NCBI GenBank assembly: GCA_963830715.1
Contig: CAWHNS010000022.1
Span: 186,001 to 250,000, forward strand
Source of the DNA: CAVVMA01 sp963830715
GTDB lineage: Bacteria > Desulfobacterota > Binatia > Binatales > Binataceae
Direction: 5' to 3'
Length of the DNA stretch: 64,000 nucleotides
The position numbers and the translations under genes were made by a program. Below are positions 46,336-55,931 of this stretch, one piece after another (within the stretch, counting starts at the first letter, position 1; each line of letters starts with the position of its first letter). A model generated the notes under the pieces. The model saw only the letters and a program-made list of their open reading frames with translations, had not been told where the DNA came from and did not search any database.

Positions 46336-46503
46336 ATGGGCAGACAGGTAGCTGGCGTGCTTTACGTGGTGGCGATGGCAGCCGTCATCGTCGGCGTAGA
46401 TTTAGTGTTCTTCAGAAACCGATTCTGGGAACGGCTGGCAGTGAATATTGGAATCGTCCTGGTGTTCGGAGCGTTCTACTTGAGATTCCTCAGGCGTCCA
46501 TGA
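46336..46503 (+). CDS. Small two-helix membrane protein (55 residues)
   Basis: ATG 46336 opens a 55-residue frame with two hydrophobic stretches (VAGVLYVVAMAAVIVGVDLVFF and LAVNIGIVLVFGAFYLRF) separated by RNRFWER and ending RRP. This pattern resembles small membrane proteins conserved in several bacteria. It lies between the GT2 gene and the broken flippase gene on the opposite strand. The rest of the 46227-46628 region has no other coding signal I could support. Function unknown. Confidence 0.5.
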   Translation: MGRQVAGVLYVVAMAAVIVGVDLVFFRNRFWERLAVNIGIVLVFGAFYLRFLRRP

Positions 46504-46628
46504 ACAAGGCGCGACAGCGCCTTTCGCTGCGATTGTGCAGACGCACTTCGACGAAGCACTCGCTGCAAACGGGTGATGTGTTGCGGTTCTTGAATCACCA
46601 GGCTCTGGTGTTGACCCTGGAACCAGCC

Positions 46629-47970
46629 TTATAAACGCTTAAGTCCGCTAACTTCACTCGCGCCCGGCAACCGCAGAGCGGGGAGGTAGCGTGTCGACCG
46701 CCACCAGGTGGCCGCAGCCCCGGCCAACTCCGAGAGGACCATCGCCCACGCGCCTCCCGCCGCGCCAAGCCTTGACGCTCAACTGCAAGGTTAGCGCCAG
46801 AAGCAGCGCCAGGCCAAACAACGAGCAGGCGAATTCCTCACCCTGATGTCTCAGCGCAATCAGGGCATCGCTGTGGTGCCGGCGCCACGCCAGAATGGGG
46901 ATGATCCAGACCAGCACGGCCAGCGTTGCGCTGGCTTCGGGCAGCGCGAAGTGACGCCGAACACAAGGCGCATCACCAGACGGGGCGGCGAGCGTCGTGG
47001 CACCGGCGAGCACGACCGTCGGACCACAACGTCCGGCGCAGGGATCGGCTGGACCAGTTCGGCAAGAGCGCGGTCGACTGGAACGACAAACCTCGCTCAT
47101 GGCCGGGAACAGGGTAGTGAAATAGGTGCCGATCAGTGTCTGACCGAACCGTCACGACGCGAAGGGCGGCGCCGAAGAATCCGACGCTGACCTGACCGGA
47201 ACGGACGACCAGCAACAGGATCGGCAAGTACGTGCGAAAGGCCCATACAAGTTGCGAAGCGCCAATCGGCAGAGCTCGACCGAGGAAGCGCAGGTCGCAA
47301 CCGTGGAGCAGGCTGATCGCTACCGGCTCACCAGCGGACGAATTAGTGCACGGTAACCGATAGCCGCGATGCCAACCGCCAGAATCTCAGCCCACGGTAG
47401 GCGGAGAAGATCGGTAGGTCCGTGGACTAGCTCAAACGACGAACGAGGAACACCGACTGCCGCACCACTTGCAGCGCCGCCATCGGCGCCATGCATTCAG
47501 CCCCTGAAAGACCCAGGCTAACAAAAAGGGAAACTCCGATGAGGCTAATCGAGAAGCCGAGGATAAGCCGCGTTAAGCGTCGGGTCGACGGACAGAAGGA
47601 AGAACTGACGAGCCGACCAGCCCGAGACGACGACCGCGAGCAACAGCTGCATCGAGACGATGTGGCGGACCAGTTCCGGAAGCGGCGATCCTCCACTGGC
47701 CGCTATCTCGCGGGTCCCGACTTTCCCGCTCCCGAGATCGACGACTGCGGTGAGAAAAATCATCAGAGCCTGACGAGCTCAAGAAGCCCATAGCCTGAAA
47801 GGTTCAGCAAACGCGCTAGCCGTGAGAAGGCGAGAAAGTTCAACCCCCTGGAGAATAGCTCGCCGCTCACGAGAATCGCCACATTGCGGCCGAATCGGAA
47901 ACGTTCAGCCACAGCTTGGTATCTTTCACTTGGAGGGCTTCGAAAACGTTTCCGCCGCGTCACCTGGCAT
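46629..47970 (-). pseudogene. Wzx-like polysaccharide flippase, broken by several frameshifts
   Basis: Read on the minus strand in successive frames, this region gives a recognisable flippase. The pieces include ILVSGELFSRGLNFLAFSRLARLLNLSGYGLLEL, then MIFLTAVVDLGSGKVGTREIAA, then LVRHIVSMQLLLAV, then ALPIGASQLVWAFRTYLPILLLVV, and finally GAGGAWAMVLSELAGAAA near 46700. Each is typical of oligosaccharide-export membrane proteins, but they fall in at least four frames with stops between. The end is TAA at 46629-46631 in the last frame. Start and end are approximate. It may be a true pseudogene or a stretch of many base errors. Confidence 0.7.
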
Positions 47971-47999
47971 CGACGAAGCCAAGGCCGCGCTCGGAAGCC

Positions 48000-49065
48000 G
48001 CCACGCACGCGCGCCGACAACGCACGCGCCAAGTTGCAGAGGTTGAAACGTGATGCTCGGCCATAGGAAGACTTCGTTGGTGCAGTGGCACTTCTTCGCA
48101 GCGATATGCGGCACGCAGCGCCGTGCCTGTTCGGAGTACCAAATTTCTCGAAACGAGCGATCGCGGAGATTACCCAATGGCGCGATGGGTCTCGCAGACG
48201 CTCACGTCTCCGTTCGAGTAGATCACCGCGCTCAACACCCCCGCCCTGCATGGAATGACCTGGCGTTGTTCGCTGGCTGTCTTGACCTTTGCCCATTGCA
48301 GCATCGGTTCGACGATGGCGCCGTAACGTTCTGCTCTCGCGGACTCCATTGCCGCTGCACGTGGTCATCAGGGCAACGTACTCGGTTAGCTCGGGCCCTG
48401 GAGCGACGGATTTTTGCGATCGCCTCGTATCAGCGCGAGATTATGATGCGTCATCTGCGGACAACGCTCGAACAAAAAAGTTGTCAATTCACGGATCTGA
48501 TCGATGTTCTCGGCGGTCGCCGTGGATATGGAGTGAATTTGGAGCCGCGAATCTTCGCGTTGCAGGGCCGCCAAGGCATCGTAAGTCTGCATCGCCTTGG
48601 CGAACGAGTTGTGTCGACGACGCGAAACCGGTCGTGAAATTCGGGCATGCCATCCAGAGACAGTTCCACCACGAACAGCCGCAGGTCCCGCTCCCGCAGC
48701 GTCTCCCGGATCTGCGCTATCGTCTTGTCGGTGAAGTATCCGTTGGTCGGAACGTAGATTTCCCGCACCCCGTTGCGCCGAATGAACTCGCGGCAGATCG
48801 CCCCGAACTCCTCGCGCAAGAACGGCTCGCCGCCCGACAGGTTCAGGTTCTCAATTCGGCCGAGTTGCCTGGAGAGATCGACCAGCTCATCGAAGCTCAG
48901 ATCGTCGGGCCGGTTGAGGTTCTGCCAGTAGAAACAGTGCTCGCACTTCATGTTGCACAGCGAGTTGATGAACAGAATTACGAAGGGCGGACTGGGAACT
49001 TCGGAAGGCCCAGGTTCTGCCAGTTCAGTCGGACGTGTTTCGCAATGCGAGCGAAATAGACGCAT
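48000..49065 (-). pseudogene. Radical SAM/SPASM protein, broken by several frameshifts
   Basis: The N-terminal frame has the radical SAM motif CNMKCEHC with LNLSGGEPFLREEF, a typical SPASM-family enzyme. The rest continues in other frames: HSISTATAENIDQIREL, then a SPASM stretch visible around GNLRDRSFREIWYSEQARRCVPHIAAKKCHCTN (Cys-rich, read in parts). At least three indels or substitutions are needed to make one gene of about 350 residues, ending near 48000. Such enzymes in glycan loci may modify a sugar or peptide. It lies directly upstream of the broken flippase on the same strand, so both may have been lost together. Confidence 0.72.
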
Positions 49066-49245
49066 ACCAGTCAGCGGCAGAGTTGCCTCTCGGATCGTCA
49101 GTCAGCCTATCTGTAGCGCGATCCATGCGGCAAATCTATGGCGCGGCGAATCTCACAACGAGGAGATACTCGTTACCGGTTAGCGAGATCCGAACAAGTC
49201 TATGGCACTGGCTTATCTGATAGCGGAAGTGAGATAACTACCCGG

Positions 49246-50493
49246 ATGAGGGTCGGCATCGACGGGGCCTGCTGGCTCAATCGGCGAGGCTATGGACGAT
49301 ATACTCGAGAACTGGTCACCGCTCTGGCAGAGCTGGGCGGCGACGTCGAGTATACCTTGATGGTCGACTTTGATCCCGCCGAAGCACCCGCTCTGCCGTC
49401 GGGTGTGCGTGTCGCGCACGTGCCCTGCCGCCGCCCCGCCGCGCGCGCCGCCGCGGCTGGAGGACAACGATCGCTGAGCGATCTATGGGCGATGTCGCGG
49501 GCGATCCGCCGCGAGCGCTTCGACTTGGTGTTCTTCCCCTCCGCCTACACCTACGTCCCCGTGGTCGGACCGGAACGCGTCGTCGTCGTGATTCATGACG
49601 TGATTACAGAGGAGTTCCGGCAGCATATCTTTCCAACCCGCCGCGACGCGTTGCAGTGGTGGCTCAAGCTGCTGGCGGCGCGATGGCGCGCCGATCTGAC
49701 GATCACCGTATCCGAGGCCTCGCGGGAGGGTATTGCCCGGCGTTTCGGAATCCCGCGGCGGCGGATTGTAGTGATCCCGGAGGCCGCGAATCACCTCTTC
49801 CGCCCGATTCCACATGACCAGGCGCTGGCAGACGTGCTGGCCCGCTGGGGGCTCGACGACGGCCGCTTCCTGCTGTACGTCGGCGGCATCAGCCCACACA
49901 AGAATCTTGCGGCGCTGATCGACGCCGTCGCCGAACTGCGACGCCGCACCGGCACGTCGCCTTGCAAGTTGGTGCTCGCTGGCGACTATGCCGGGGACGT
50001 ATTCTTTTCCGCGTTCGAAGAGGTGCGTCAACGCGCGGCTGCCTTGCAGCTCGACGATGCGGTGGTATTCACCGGCTACGTCGACGATGCGGCGCTTGTG
50101 GCCCTCTACAACGCCGCCGCCGCTCTGGTCTTGCCTTCGCTGGCGGAGGGGTTCGGTCTGCCGGTCATCGAAGCGATGGCCTGCGGCACGCCAGTGGTGG
50201 CCAGCGCACGGGGCGCACTCCCGGAGGTTCTCGGGGGGGCCGGCTTGCTGTTCGATCCCGAACGCCGTGGCGATCTCCAAGCTGTCTTGCAGCGTGTGAT
50301 GGCAGACCCCGGCGTGCAGGCCCGCATGCGGATGCTCGGGCTACAACGGTCGGCGGAGTTTTCCTGGAAACGCGCGGCGCAACAGACGCGCGCGGCATTT
50401 GGTGGTGTAATGGAAACGCCGCGCCGCGACGGCCTGCGAGCCTCCGCCGCGACACAATCGGGAGAGGAAGGTACGCGATGGATACACCGATGA
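49246..50493 (+). CDS. GT4 family glycosyltransferase
   Basis: This 415-residue GT-B protein starts MRVGIDGACWLNRRGYGRYT, with the donor-binding region LYVGGISPHKNLAALIDA and the nucleotide-sugar motif SLAEGFGLPVIEAMACGTPVVAS. ATG 49246 is used because the frame upstream to 49138 has no coding look. It is followed 7 bases later by the flavoprotein. It is probably a surface-polysaccharide transferase, possibly mannosyl. Confidence 0.92.
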   Translation: MRVGIDGACWLNRRGYGRYTRELVTALAELGGDVEYTLMVDFDPAEAPALPSGVRVAHVPCRRPAARAAAAGGQRSLSDLWAMSRAIRRERFDLVFFPSAYTYVPVVGPERVVVVIHDVITEEFRQHIFPTRRDALQWWLKLLAARWRADLTITVSEASREGIARRFGIPRRRIVVIPEAANHLFRPIPHDQALADVLARWGLDDGRFLLYVGGISPHKNLAALIDAVAELRRRTGTSPCKLVLAGDYAGDVFFSAFEEVRQRAAALQLDDAVVFTGYVDDAALVALYNAAAALVLPSLAEGFGLPVIEAMACGTPVVASARGALPEVLGGAGLLFDPERRGDLQAVLQRVMADPGVQARMRMLGLQRSAEFSWKRAAQQTRAAFGGVMETPRRDGLRASAATQSGEEGTRWIHR

Positions 50494-50500
50494 ACATCGC

Positions 50501-52360
50501 ATGCCCCAAACGCCGACCGCGCCTGCGCCGCTATATCGATTCCGCGAAGAACCCGCCGGCATGTCCTCGACGGTAATCATAGGCGCCGGCCCCGCCGGGC
50601 TGACCGCAGCGTATGAACTGGGGAAGGTCGGCATTCAGGCGACGATACTCGAGGCCGATGAGCAAGTCGGCGGGCTGTCGCGCACCGTCGAGTATCGCGG
50701 CTACCGCTTCGACATCGGCGGTCACCGGTTCTTCTCGAAGGTTGCGCTGATCAACGCCCTGTGGAAGGAAATACTCGGCGACGACTTTCTGCTCAGACCG
50801 CGCCTGTCAAGCATTTACTATCGCGGCCATTTCTTCGATTACCCGTTGAAGCCGCTGAACGCGTTGGCCGGACTGGGGCCGCTCGAAGCGCTTCTGGTGT
50901 GCCTGAGTTACGCGAAAGCCCGCCTGCGGCCATCGGCCGAGGAGACCAGCTTCGAGCAGTGGGTATCGAACCGTTTCGGCACGCGCCTGTACGAGATCTT
51001 CTTCAAAACCTACACCGAGAAAGTGTGGGGCATCCCGGGCTCCGAGATCGCGGCGGACTGGGCGGTGCAGCGCGTCAGGAACCTGTCGCTGGGCGAGGCC
51101 TTGCGTAATGCGCTGCTGAAAGGCAACCGCACCAGGGATGGCGCGATCATCACCACCCTGATCGATGAGTTCCACTATCCGCGCCTCGGCCCAGGCATGA
51201 TGTGGGAGCGCTGCGCCGAGCTTGTGGCTGCCGCCGGCGGGCAGACTATGCTCGGCATCCGGGTCGAGCGTATCAGCCACCGGCATGGGCGCATCGAGTC
51301 GGTCGCCGGACGCGCATCGACTGGCGAGCTGACCGAATTCGGGGGTGAACACTTCATTTCGACGATGGCGATTCGCGACTTGATAGATGCGCTGCATCCG
51401 CCACCGCCGGACGAGGTAGTGCGCGCCGCGCGGAAACTGCGCTATCGCGACTATCAGGCGGTCGCGCTCATCGTGAAGCGGGCGGAGGTTTTCGCCGACA
51501 ACTGGATCTACATTCATTCGCCCGACGTGAGGCTCGCCCGCGTACAGAATTACAAGAACTGGAGCCCGAACATGGTTGCCGACCCCTCGCGGACGTCGCT
51601 GGGCCTCGAGTACTTCCTGTGGGACCACGATGAGGAGTGGTCCTGGCCGAGCCAGCGGCTGATCGAGCGGGGCATCCAGGACTGCGCGAAGATTGGTCTC
51701 ATCGAGCCGCGCGAGGTCGAAGACGGCACGGTGGTGCGTATGCCGAAGGCCTATCCGGTCTACGACCAGGCGCACCATGACGCTTTGGCGACGGTGCGGA
51801 ACTACCTGCGCGGGCTGACCAACCTGCAACTGGTCGGGCGCAACGGGCAGCATCGGTATAACAACCAGGACCACTCGATGCTGGCGGGAATCTATGCCGC
51901 CCGCAATCTGGTTGGCGGACAGTACGATGTCTGGTCCGTAAACACCGAGCAGGAGTACCACGAAGCGGGTCCGTCGCCTGGGGCGGTGGCGCAGGCCGCC
52001 GCCGGGACGGAACGGTCGGCGCCGGTCTCGTTTCGGTCGGCCCACGTCCCCACGAGCCTCGAGGAGGTCATCGCTACAGCGTTCGCGCGGCTCGATCCGG
52101 TAGCGCTGGGTGCGGCCCTTGGCGTAGTAGCGGCTCTCCAGATGTTCTTCGCCACGGCGATCTTGCTCGTTAAGGGCGGTCCAAACCTGGGACGCCACCT
52201 CTCCTTGATCGCGTATTACTTGCCGGGCTTCCGGGTGTCGTGGACCCGCGCCCCGATAGGCTGCCTGGAGGCCGGCACATGGGCCTTCGGTCTCGGCTAC
52301 TTGATTGCAGCATTGCGCAACCAGGGACTGGCGGCCTATGCGTGGCTTCTACGCCACTGA
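50501..52360 (+). CDS. UGM-like flavoprotein fused to a C-terminal membrane module
   Basis: The N-terminal 500 residues are a FAD-dependent protoporphyrinogen-oxidase/UGM-like domain (VIIGAGPAGLTAAYELGKVG, GGLSRTVEYRGYRFDIGGHRFF, NWSPNMV, GRNGQHRYNNQDHS). After a Ser/Ala-rich linker comes a 110-residue membrane module with two or three helices (ALGAALGVVAALQMFFATAILL, and GPNLGRHLSLIAYYLPGFRVSW). A related module stands alone in the next gene. ATG 50501 fits, but an in-frame ATG 20 codons later is also possible, and ATG 50478 in another frame has a strong GAGAGGAAGG site. The enzymatic role is inferred to be sugar-nucleotide or lipid-linked sugar oxidation. Confidence 0.82.
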   Translation: MPQTPTAPAPLYRFREEPAGMSSTVIIGAGPAGLTAAYELGKVGIQATILEADEQVGGLSRTVEYRGYRFDIGGHRFFSKVALINALWKEILGDDFLLRPRLSSIYYRGHFFDYPLKPLNALAGLGPLEALLVCLSYAKARLRPSAEETSFEQWVSNRFGTRLYEIFFKTYTEKVWGIPGSEIAADWAVQRVRNLSLGEALRNALLKGNRTRDGAIITTLIDEFHYPRLGPGMMWERCAELVAAAGGQTMLGIRVERISHRHGRIESVAGRASTGELTEFGGEHFISTMAIRDLIDALHPPPPDEVVRAARKLRYRDYQAVALIVKRAEVFADNWIYIHSPDVRLARVQNYKNWSPNMVADPSRTSLGLEYFLWDHDEEWSWPSQRLIERGIQDCAKIGLIEPREVEDGTVVRMPKAYPVYDQAHHDALATVRNYLRGLTNLQLVGRNGQHRYNNQDHSMLAGIYAARNLVGGQYDVWSVNTEQEYHEAGPSPGAVAQAAAGTERSAPVSFRSAHVPTSLEEVIATAFARLDPVALGAALGVVAALQMFFATAILLVKGGPNLGRHLSLIAYYLPGFRVSWTRAPIGCLEAGTWAFGLGYLIAALRNQGLAAYAWLLRH

Positions 52361-52386
52361 GGTTTCCGTGATTTGATATCGACAAG

Positions 52387-52707
52387 GTGACGGACAAACA
52401 GATGACCAGGCAAGGCTACGAGATGCTGGAGGTCAGACGCGCGGTGGCGCGCATCCAAAGAGGCGTGCTGGCGCTGGTCCTCGCCGTAATCGGCGGCGTA
52501 GGGCTATTTACGATGACCGCTTGGCTGCTCATCAGGGGCGGGCCGCTGGTCGGGCTTCACCTGAGCCTGCTCAGCCAGTATTTTCCGGGCTACTCTGTGA
52601 CGTGGGGCGGCAGCCTCATTGGGCTGCTCTATGGGGCAGTCGTCGGCGGGGTCTGTGGGTGGCTCATTGGAACCATCTACAATGGCGTCGTTGACCTCAG
52701 ACAGTAG
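52387..52707 (+). CDS. Small membrane protein, paralog of the preceding gene's C-terminal module
   Basis: This 106-residue protein has two main hydrophobic segments (GVLALVLAVIGGVGLFTMTAWLL and LIGLLYGAVVGGVCGWLIGTI). The stretch IRGGPLVGLHLSLLSQYFPGYSVTW closely matches VKGGPNLGRHLSLIAYYLPGFRVSW in the fused flavoprotein. The start is GTG 52387 or ATG 52402. It ends inside the GT4-GT2 gene, so it is probably co-translated with it. Function unknown. Confidence 0.75.
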   Translation: MTDKQMTRQGYEMLEVRRAVARIQRGVLALVLAVIGGVGLFTMTAWLLIRGGPLVGLHLSLLSQYFPGYSVTWGGSLIGLLYGAVVGGVCGWLIGTIYNGVVDLRQ

Positions 52708-54948
52708 AACGCTCCGCTTTTGCCTGGTGAGCACCTTCTACCCGCCCTACAATTTTGGCGGAGATGGCATCTATGCCCACCGGCTCGCCAACGCGCTAGC
52801 GCGTCGCGGGCATCACGTGACTGTCATCCACAGCCCGTCGGCCTACGAGTTGCTGGCGGGCGAGCCGCCGGCGGGGGCATACGCCGATCACCCGAACGTG
52901 ACCGTTCATGGACTGCGGACACCGATGGGCAAGTGGGGCTTGCTCGCCGTTCAGCAGACCGGGAGACCGATCTTGCAGGCAGCCGCTCTTCGCCGATGGA
53001 TCGAAGACGACACTTTCGATGTCATCCATTACAACAACGTGTCTTTGCTCGGTGGCCCGGCGGTCTTCCGCTATGGCCGAGGGCTGAAGCTGTGTACGCT
53101 GAGCGACCATTGGCTCGTGTGTCCGATGCACGTGCTGTGGAAGTTGGGCCGCGAGGTCTGCGAGAGGCCGACGTGCTACCGCTGCACGTTGGCTGGCGGC
53201 AGGCCGCCCAGTTCTGGCGAAGTACCGGACTCATGGATGAAGCGACGCGAAACATAGACGCGTTTCTGGGCCCGAGCCAGTTCACCATCCGCAAGCATCA
53301 GGAGCGCGGCATTCACGGAACGATGATCCATCTGCCGCAGTTTCACCGCGAGCCGGACGCCGCGCCGACGGATCGGGAGAACGTCAACGGAAGAAAGCCT
53401 TATTTTCTGTTCGTGGGGCGCCTGGAGAAGGTCAAGGGCGCCCAGGTAGTCATCCCGGTGGTTCGGGAGCGGGCGGAAGTTGACTTGCTGATCGCCGGCG
53501 CAGGCCACTTCGAGGCGGAACTCCGCACGATGGCAAGCGGCGCGACAAACATCAAGTTCCTGGGGCAGGTGGACCCGTCTCGCTTGCAGCCGCTATATCG
53601 CAATGCCGTGGCGACCATCGTCCCGTCGTTGTGCTACGAGACGTTCGGCCTGGTGGTGGCGGAGTCGTTCTCTGCAAGCACCCCGGTGATCGTGAACGCG
53701 CAGGGTTCCCTCGCAGAGATGGTCAGCACCTATGGTGGTGGGCTGATGTACCGCGATACGAACGAGCTGGCTGGCGCCATCGATGACTTGCGGAGCGACC
53801 CAAACCTGCGGGAGCGCCTGGGGCGCGAAGGGCAAGCGGCCTACGAGGCGGAGTTCACCGAGGACGTCCATCTGGCGCATTACCTGGCGATAGTAGACGA
53901 GTTACTTGCGAAGAAGCGCGCTCGCGAGCCACTGACGGCCGTGACGGACACGCTCAGCTCGCTACCGTTGGGAGAGCGGCCAGTGTCCGTCGGCCGGGAG
54001 ACGCAGGGCGAGAACGATCCGGCCTCACCCGCGCCGGTCTCGCCTTCCGCGATGCCCGCGCCGCAACTGTCGATCGTTGTCGCCTCGTGTGTTGGTCCGC
54101 CGTTCATTACGCGCTGCCTGCAATCGTTGGATAAGCAGCGGGGCCAGGCCGACGTCGAGTTCATCGTGGTGGATCGGGCTGGAGGCGCGGTTGCCGCCGG
54201 TATCGAGCGAGACTTCCCGTGGGTGACGCTGATCCGCCGCCCTGCGGATGAGAGCGTTCCGGATCTGCGGAGATTCGGCATTCAAGCGGCCCGCGCCCCC
54301 CACGTTGCGATCATCGAGGAGCACTGCGTCGCCCGCGCAGACTGGATCGCAACGCTTCTGCGCTGCGCCCGAGAGCCGGTTGCCGCCACCGGGGGCGTGG
54401 TGGCCGACGCAGCGTACGCGCGACGAATGGATTGGGCAGTATACTTCACCGAATACAATAGCTACATGCCGCCGGGGAATCGGGGTGAGACGCGGGACAT
54501 GTGCGTGGCAAATTGCGTGTACCGCCGCGATGTGCTGCTCCGATATCTGCCCGCGGCCGGCAGTGGCTATTGGGAGGCCGGCCTGAACCACACGATGCTG
54601 GCCGCTGGCGAGCATTTTCGCACCGAGCCGGAACTGGTCGTGTACCATACCGGTCCGTTCCGCTTCGGATACTATCTGCGGCAGCGCTACCTCTTCAGCC
54701 GCGCCTTTGCGGGAACCCGCCGCGCACACATGTCTGCTGGGGCTCGCGTGGCCTACCTGATGCTGGCGCCGTGCTTGATCCCGTTGCTCTGGGCGCGGAT
54801 GGCGCGCCGCGTATTCGCCGGACAACGATCGATCGGCTCGTTCATCCTGGCGCAACCATACCTGCTGCCGGTTCTCATCACCTACGTGTTCGGCGAGTGG
54901 ATCGGGTTTCTGGCCGGTCCGGGCGACAGCCTCTCGAAGATCGAATGA
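52682..54948 (+). CDS. GT4-GT2 two-domain glycosyltransferase (one frameshift)
   Basis: The first half is a GT4 (GT-B) enzyme: RFCLVSTFYPPYNFGGDGIYAHRLANALA at the start, FLFVGRLEKVKGAQVVI and CYETFGLVVAESFSASTPVIV near the end of its domain. An indel near 53200 shifts the frame between GGRPPSS and QFWRSTGLMDEATRNIDAF. Past residue 450, after a Pro/Ser-rich linker, a GT2-type domain begins (LSIVVASCVGPPFITRCLQSL, with FIVVDRAGG in place of the usual Asp-rich loop). It ends with several hydrophobic segments. There is no stop between the domains, so it reads as one polypeptide; ATG 54052 could start a separate protein. It is coupled to the next gene as ATGA. Confidence 0.82.
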
Positions 54949-55913
54949 CGGCGGCGGTTGACACTTCGCCGACCGACCGCACTCTACCGGAGCTGTCCGT
55001 GGTGATAGCCCTCATCGCTGGCGGGCGGGAGGCGGCAAGAACCTGCCTATCGGCGCTGGAACGCAGCGCGCGTCTCCATCGGGTGGAGTGCATCGTCCCC
55101 TATGACGCCCGCCTCGACGGCGTCGCAGAGCTGGCAGAGCGCTTTCCGTGGGTCGACTTCGTCGACGCGCGGGAACAGGTCGACGCCGCACGCTTCGGCA
55201 ACGCCAGCCGGGAGCATCACGACATGTTGCGCACGATCGGATTGCGCCGCGCCCGAGGGGCGATCGTCGCTCTGCTGGAGGACCACGGCACGCCGTGCGC
55301 CGATTGGTGCAGCGCCGTTCTCGACGCGCATCGGGGGCCGGCGGCCGCGGTCGGCGGCGCGGTTGAGAACGGCGTGGACCGTCTGTTGAACTGGGCCGTT
55401 TACTACTGCGACTTTGGCCGCTACCAGAACCCGCAGCCGGCCGAATCGGCGGAGTTCATCAGCGACAGCAATGTGGCGTATAAGCGTGCGGCGCTCGACT
55501 CTATCCAGAAGGTCTGGTCCGAGGCCTTTCACGAAACATCGGTGAATTGGGCGTTGCGCGACCGCGGGAAACTCTTGCAACTCGATCCGCGCATGGTGGT
55601 CTACCAGACGCGGAGCGGGTTGCGCTTCTTGCCGGCGCTGCGCGAGCGCTTCGTGTGGGGTCGGTCGTTCGCGGCAACGCGGGTCGCGCACGCTCCTGCG
55701 GGGCGGCGCTTGCTTTTCGCCGGGGCGGCGTGTGTCTTGCCTGGAGTACTGCTCTGGCGAGTCGTATCGCGAGCGCTCCGCAACCGCAGTCACCTCAGTC
55801 GATTCGTCCTCGCGCTCCCTCTGATCGCATTGCTTGAGACGATCTGGTCGATCGGCGAGTTCGTCGGCTACAGCACCGGACGCACGGGCGCGCCGGAGCC
55901 CGTTTGCCGATGA
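54945..55913 (+). CDS. GT2-like glycosyltransferase, paralog of the preceding C-terminal domain
   Basis: This 322-residue protein opens LPELSVVIALIAGGREAARTCLSALERSARLHRVECIV, with the same style of divergent GT2 domain as the second half of the previous gene (RRARGAIVALLEDHGTPCADW matches IQAARAPHVAIIEEHCVARADW). It also has a similar SEAFHETSVNWALRDRG region and C-terminal hydrophobic segments. ATG 54945 overlaps the previous stop. The two are probably tandem-duplicated glycosyltransferases of one pathway. Confidence 0.82.
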   Translation: MTAAVDTSPTDRTLPELSVVIALIAGGREAARTCLSALERSARLHRVECIVPYDARLDGVAELAERFPWVDFVDAREQVDAARFGNASREHHDMLRTIGLRRARGAIVALLEDHGTPCADWCSAVLDAHRGPAAAVGGAVENGVDRLLNWAVYYCDFGRYQNPQPAESAEFISDSNVAYKRAALDSIQKVWSEAFHETSVNWALRDRGKLLQLDPRMVVYQTRSGLRFLPALRERFVWGRSFAATRVAHAPAGRRLLFAGAACVLPGVLLWRVVSRALRNRSHLSRFVLALPLIALLETIWSIGEFVGYSTGRTGAPEPVCR

Positions 55914-55931
55914 GCGCGACTTCCACTGCCG

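Noticed and set aside
50478..50576. A 32-residue leader peptide frame with a strong ribosome site overlapping the flavoprotein start
   Set aside because: It may be a start of the flavoprotein in a shifted frame or chance; no function or conservation can be shown from one sequence.
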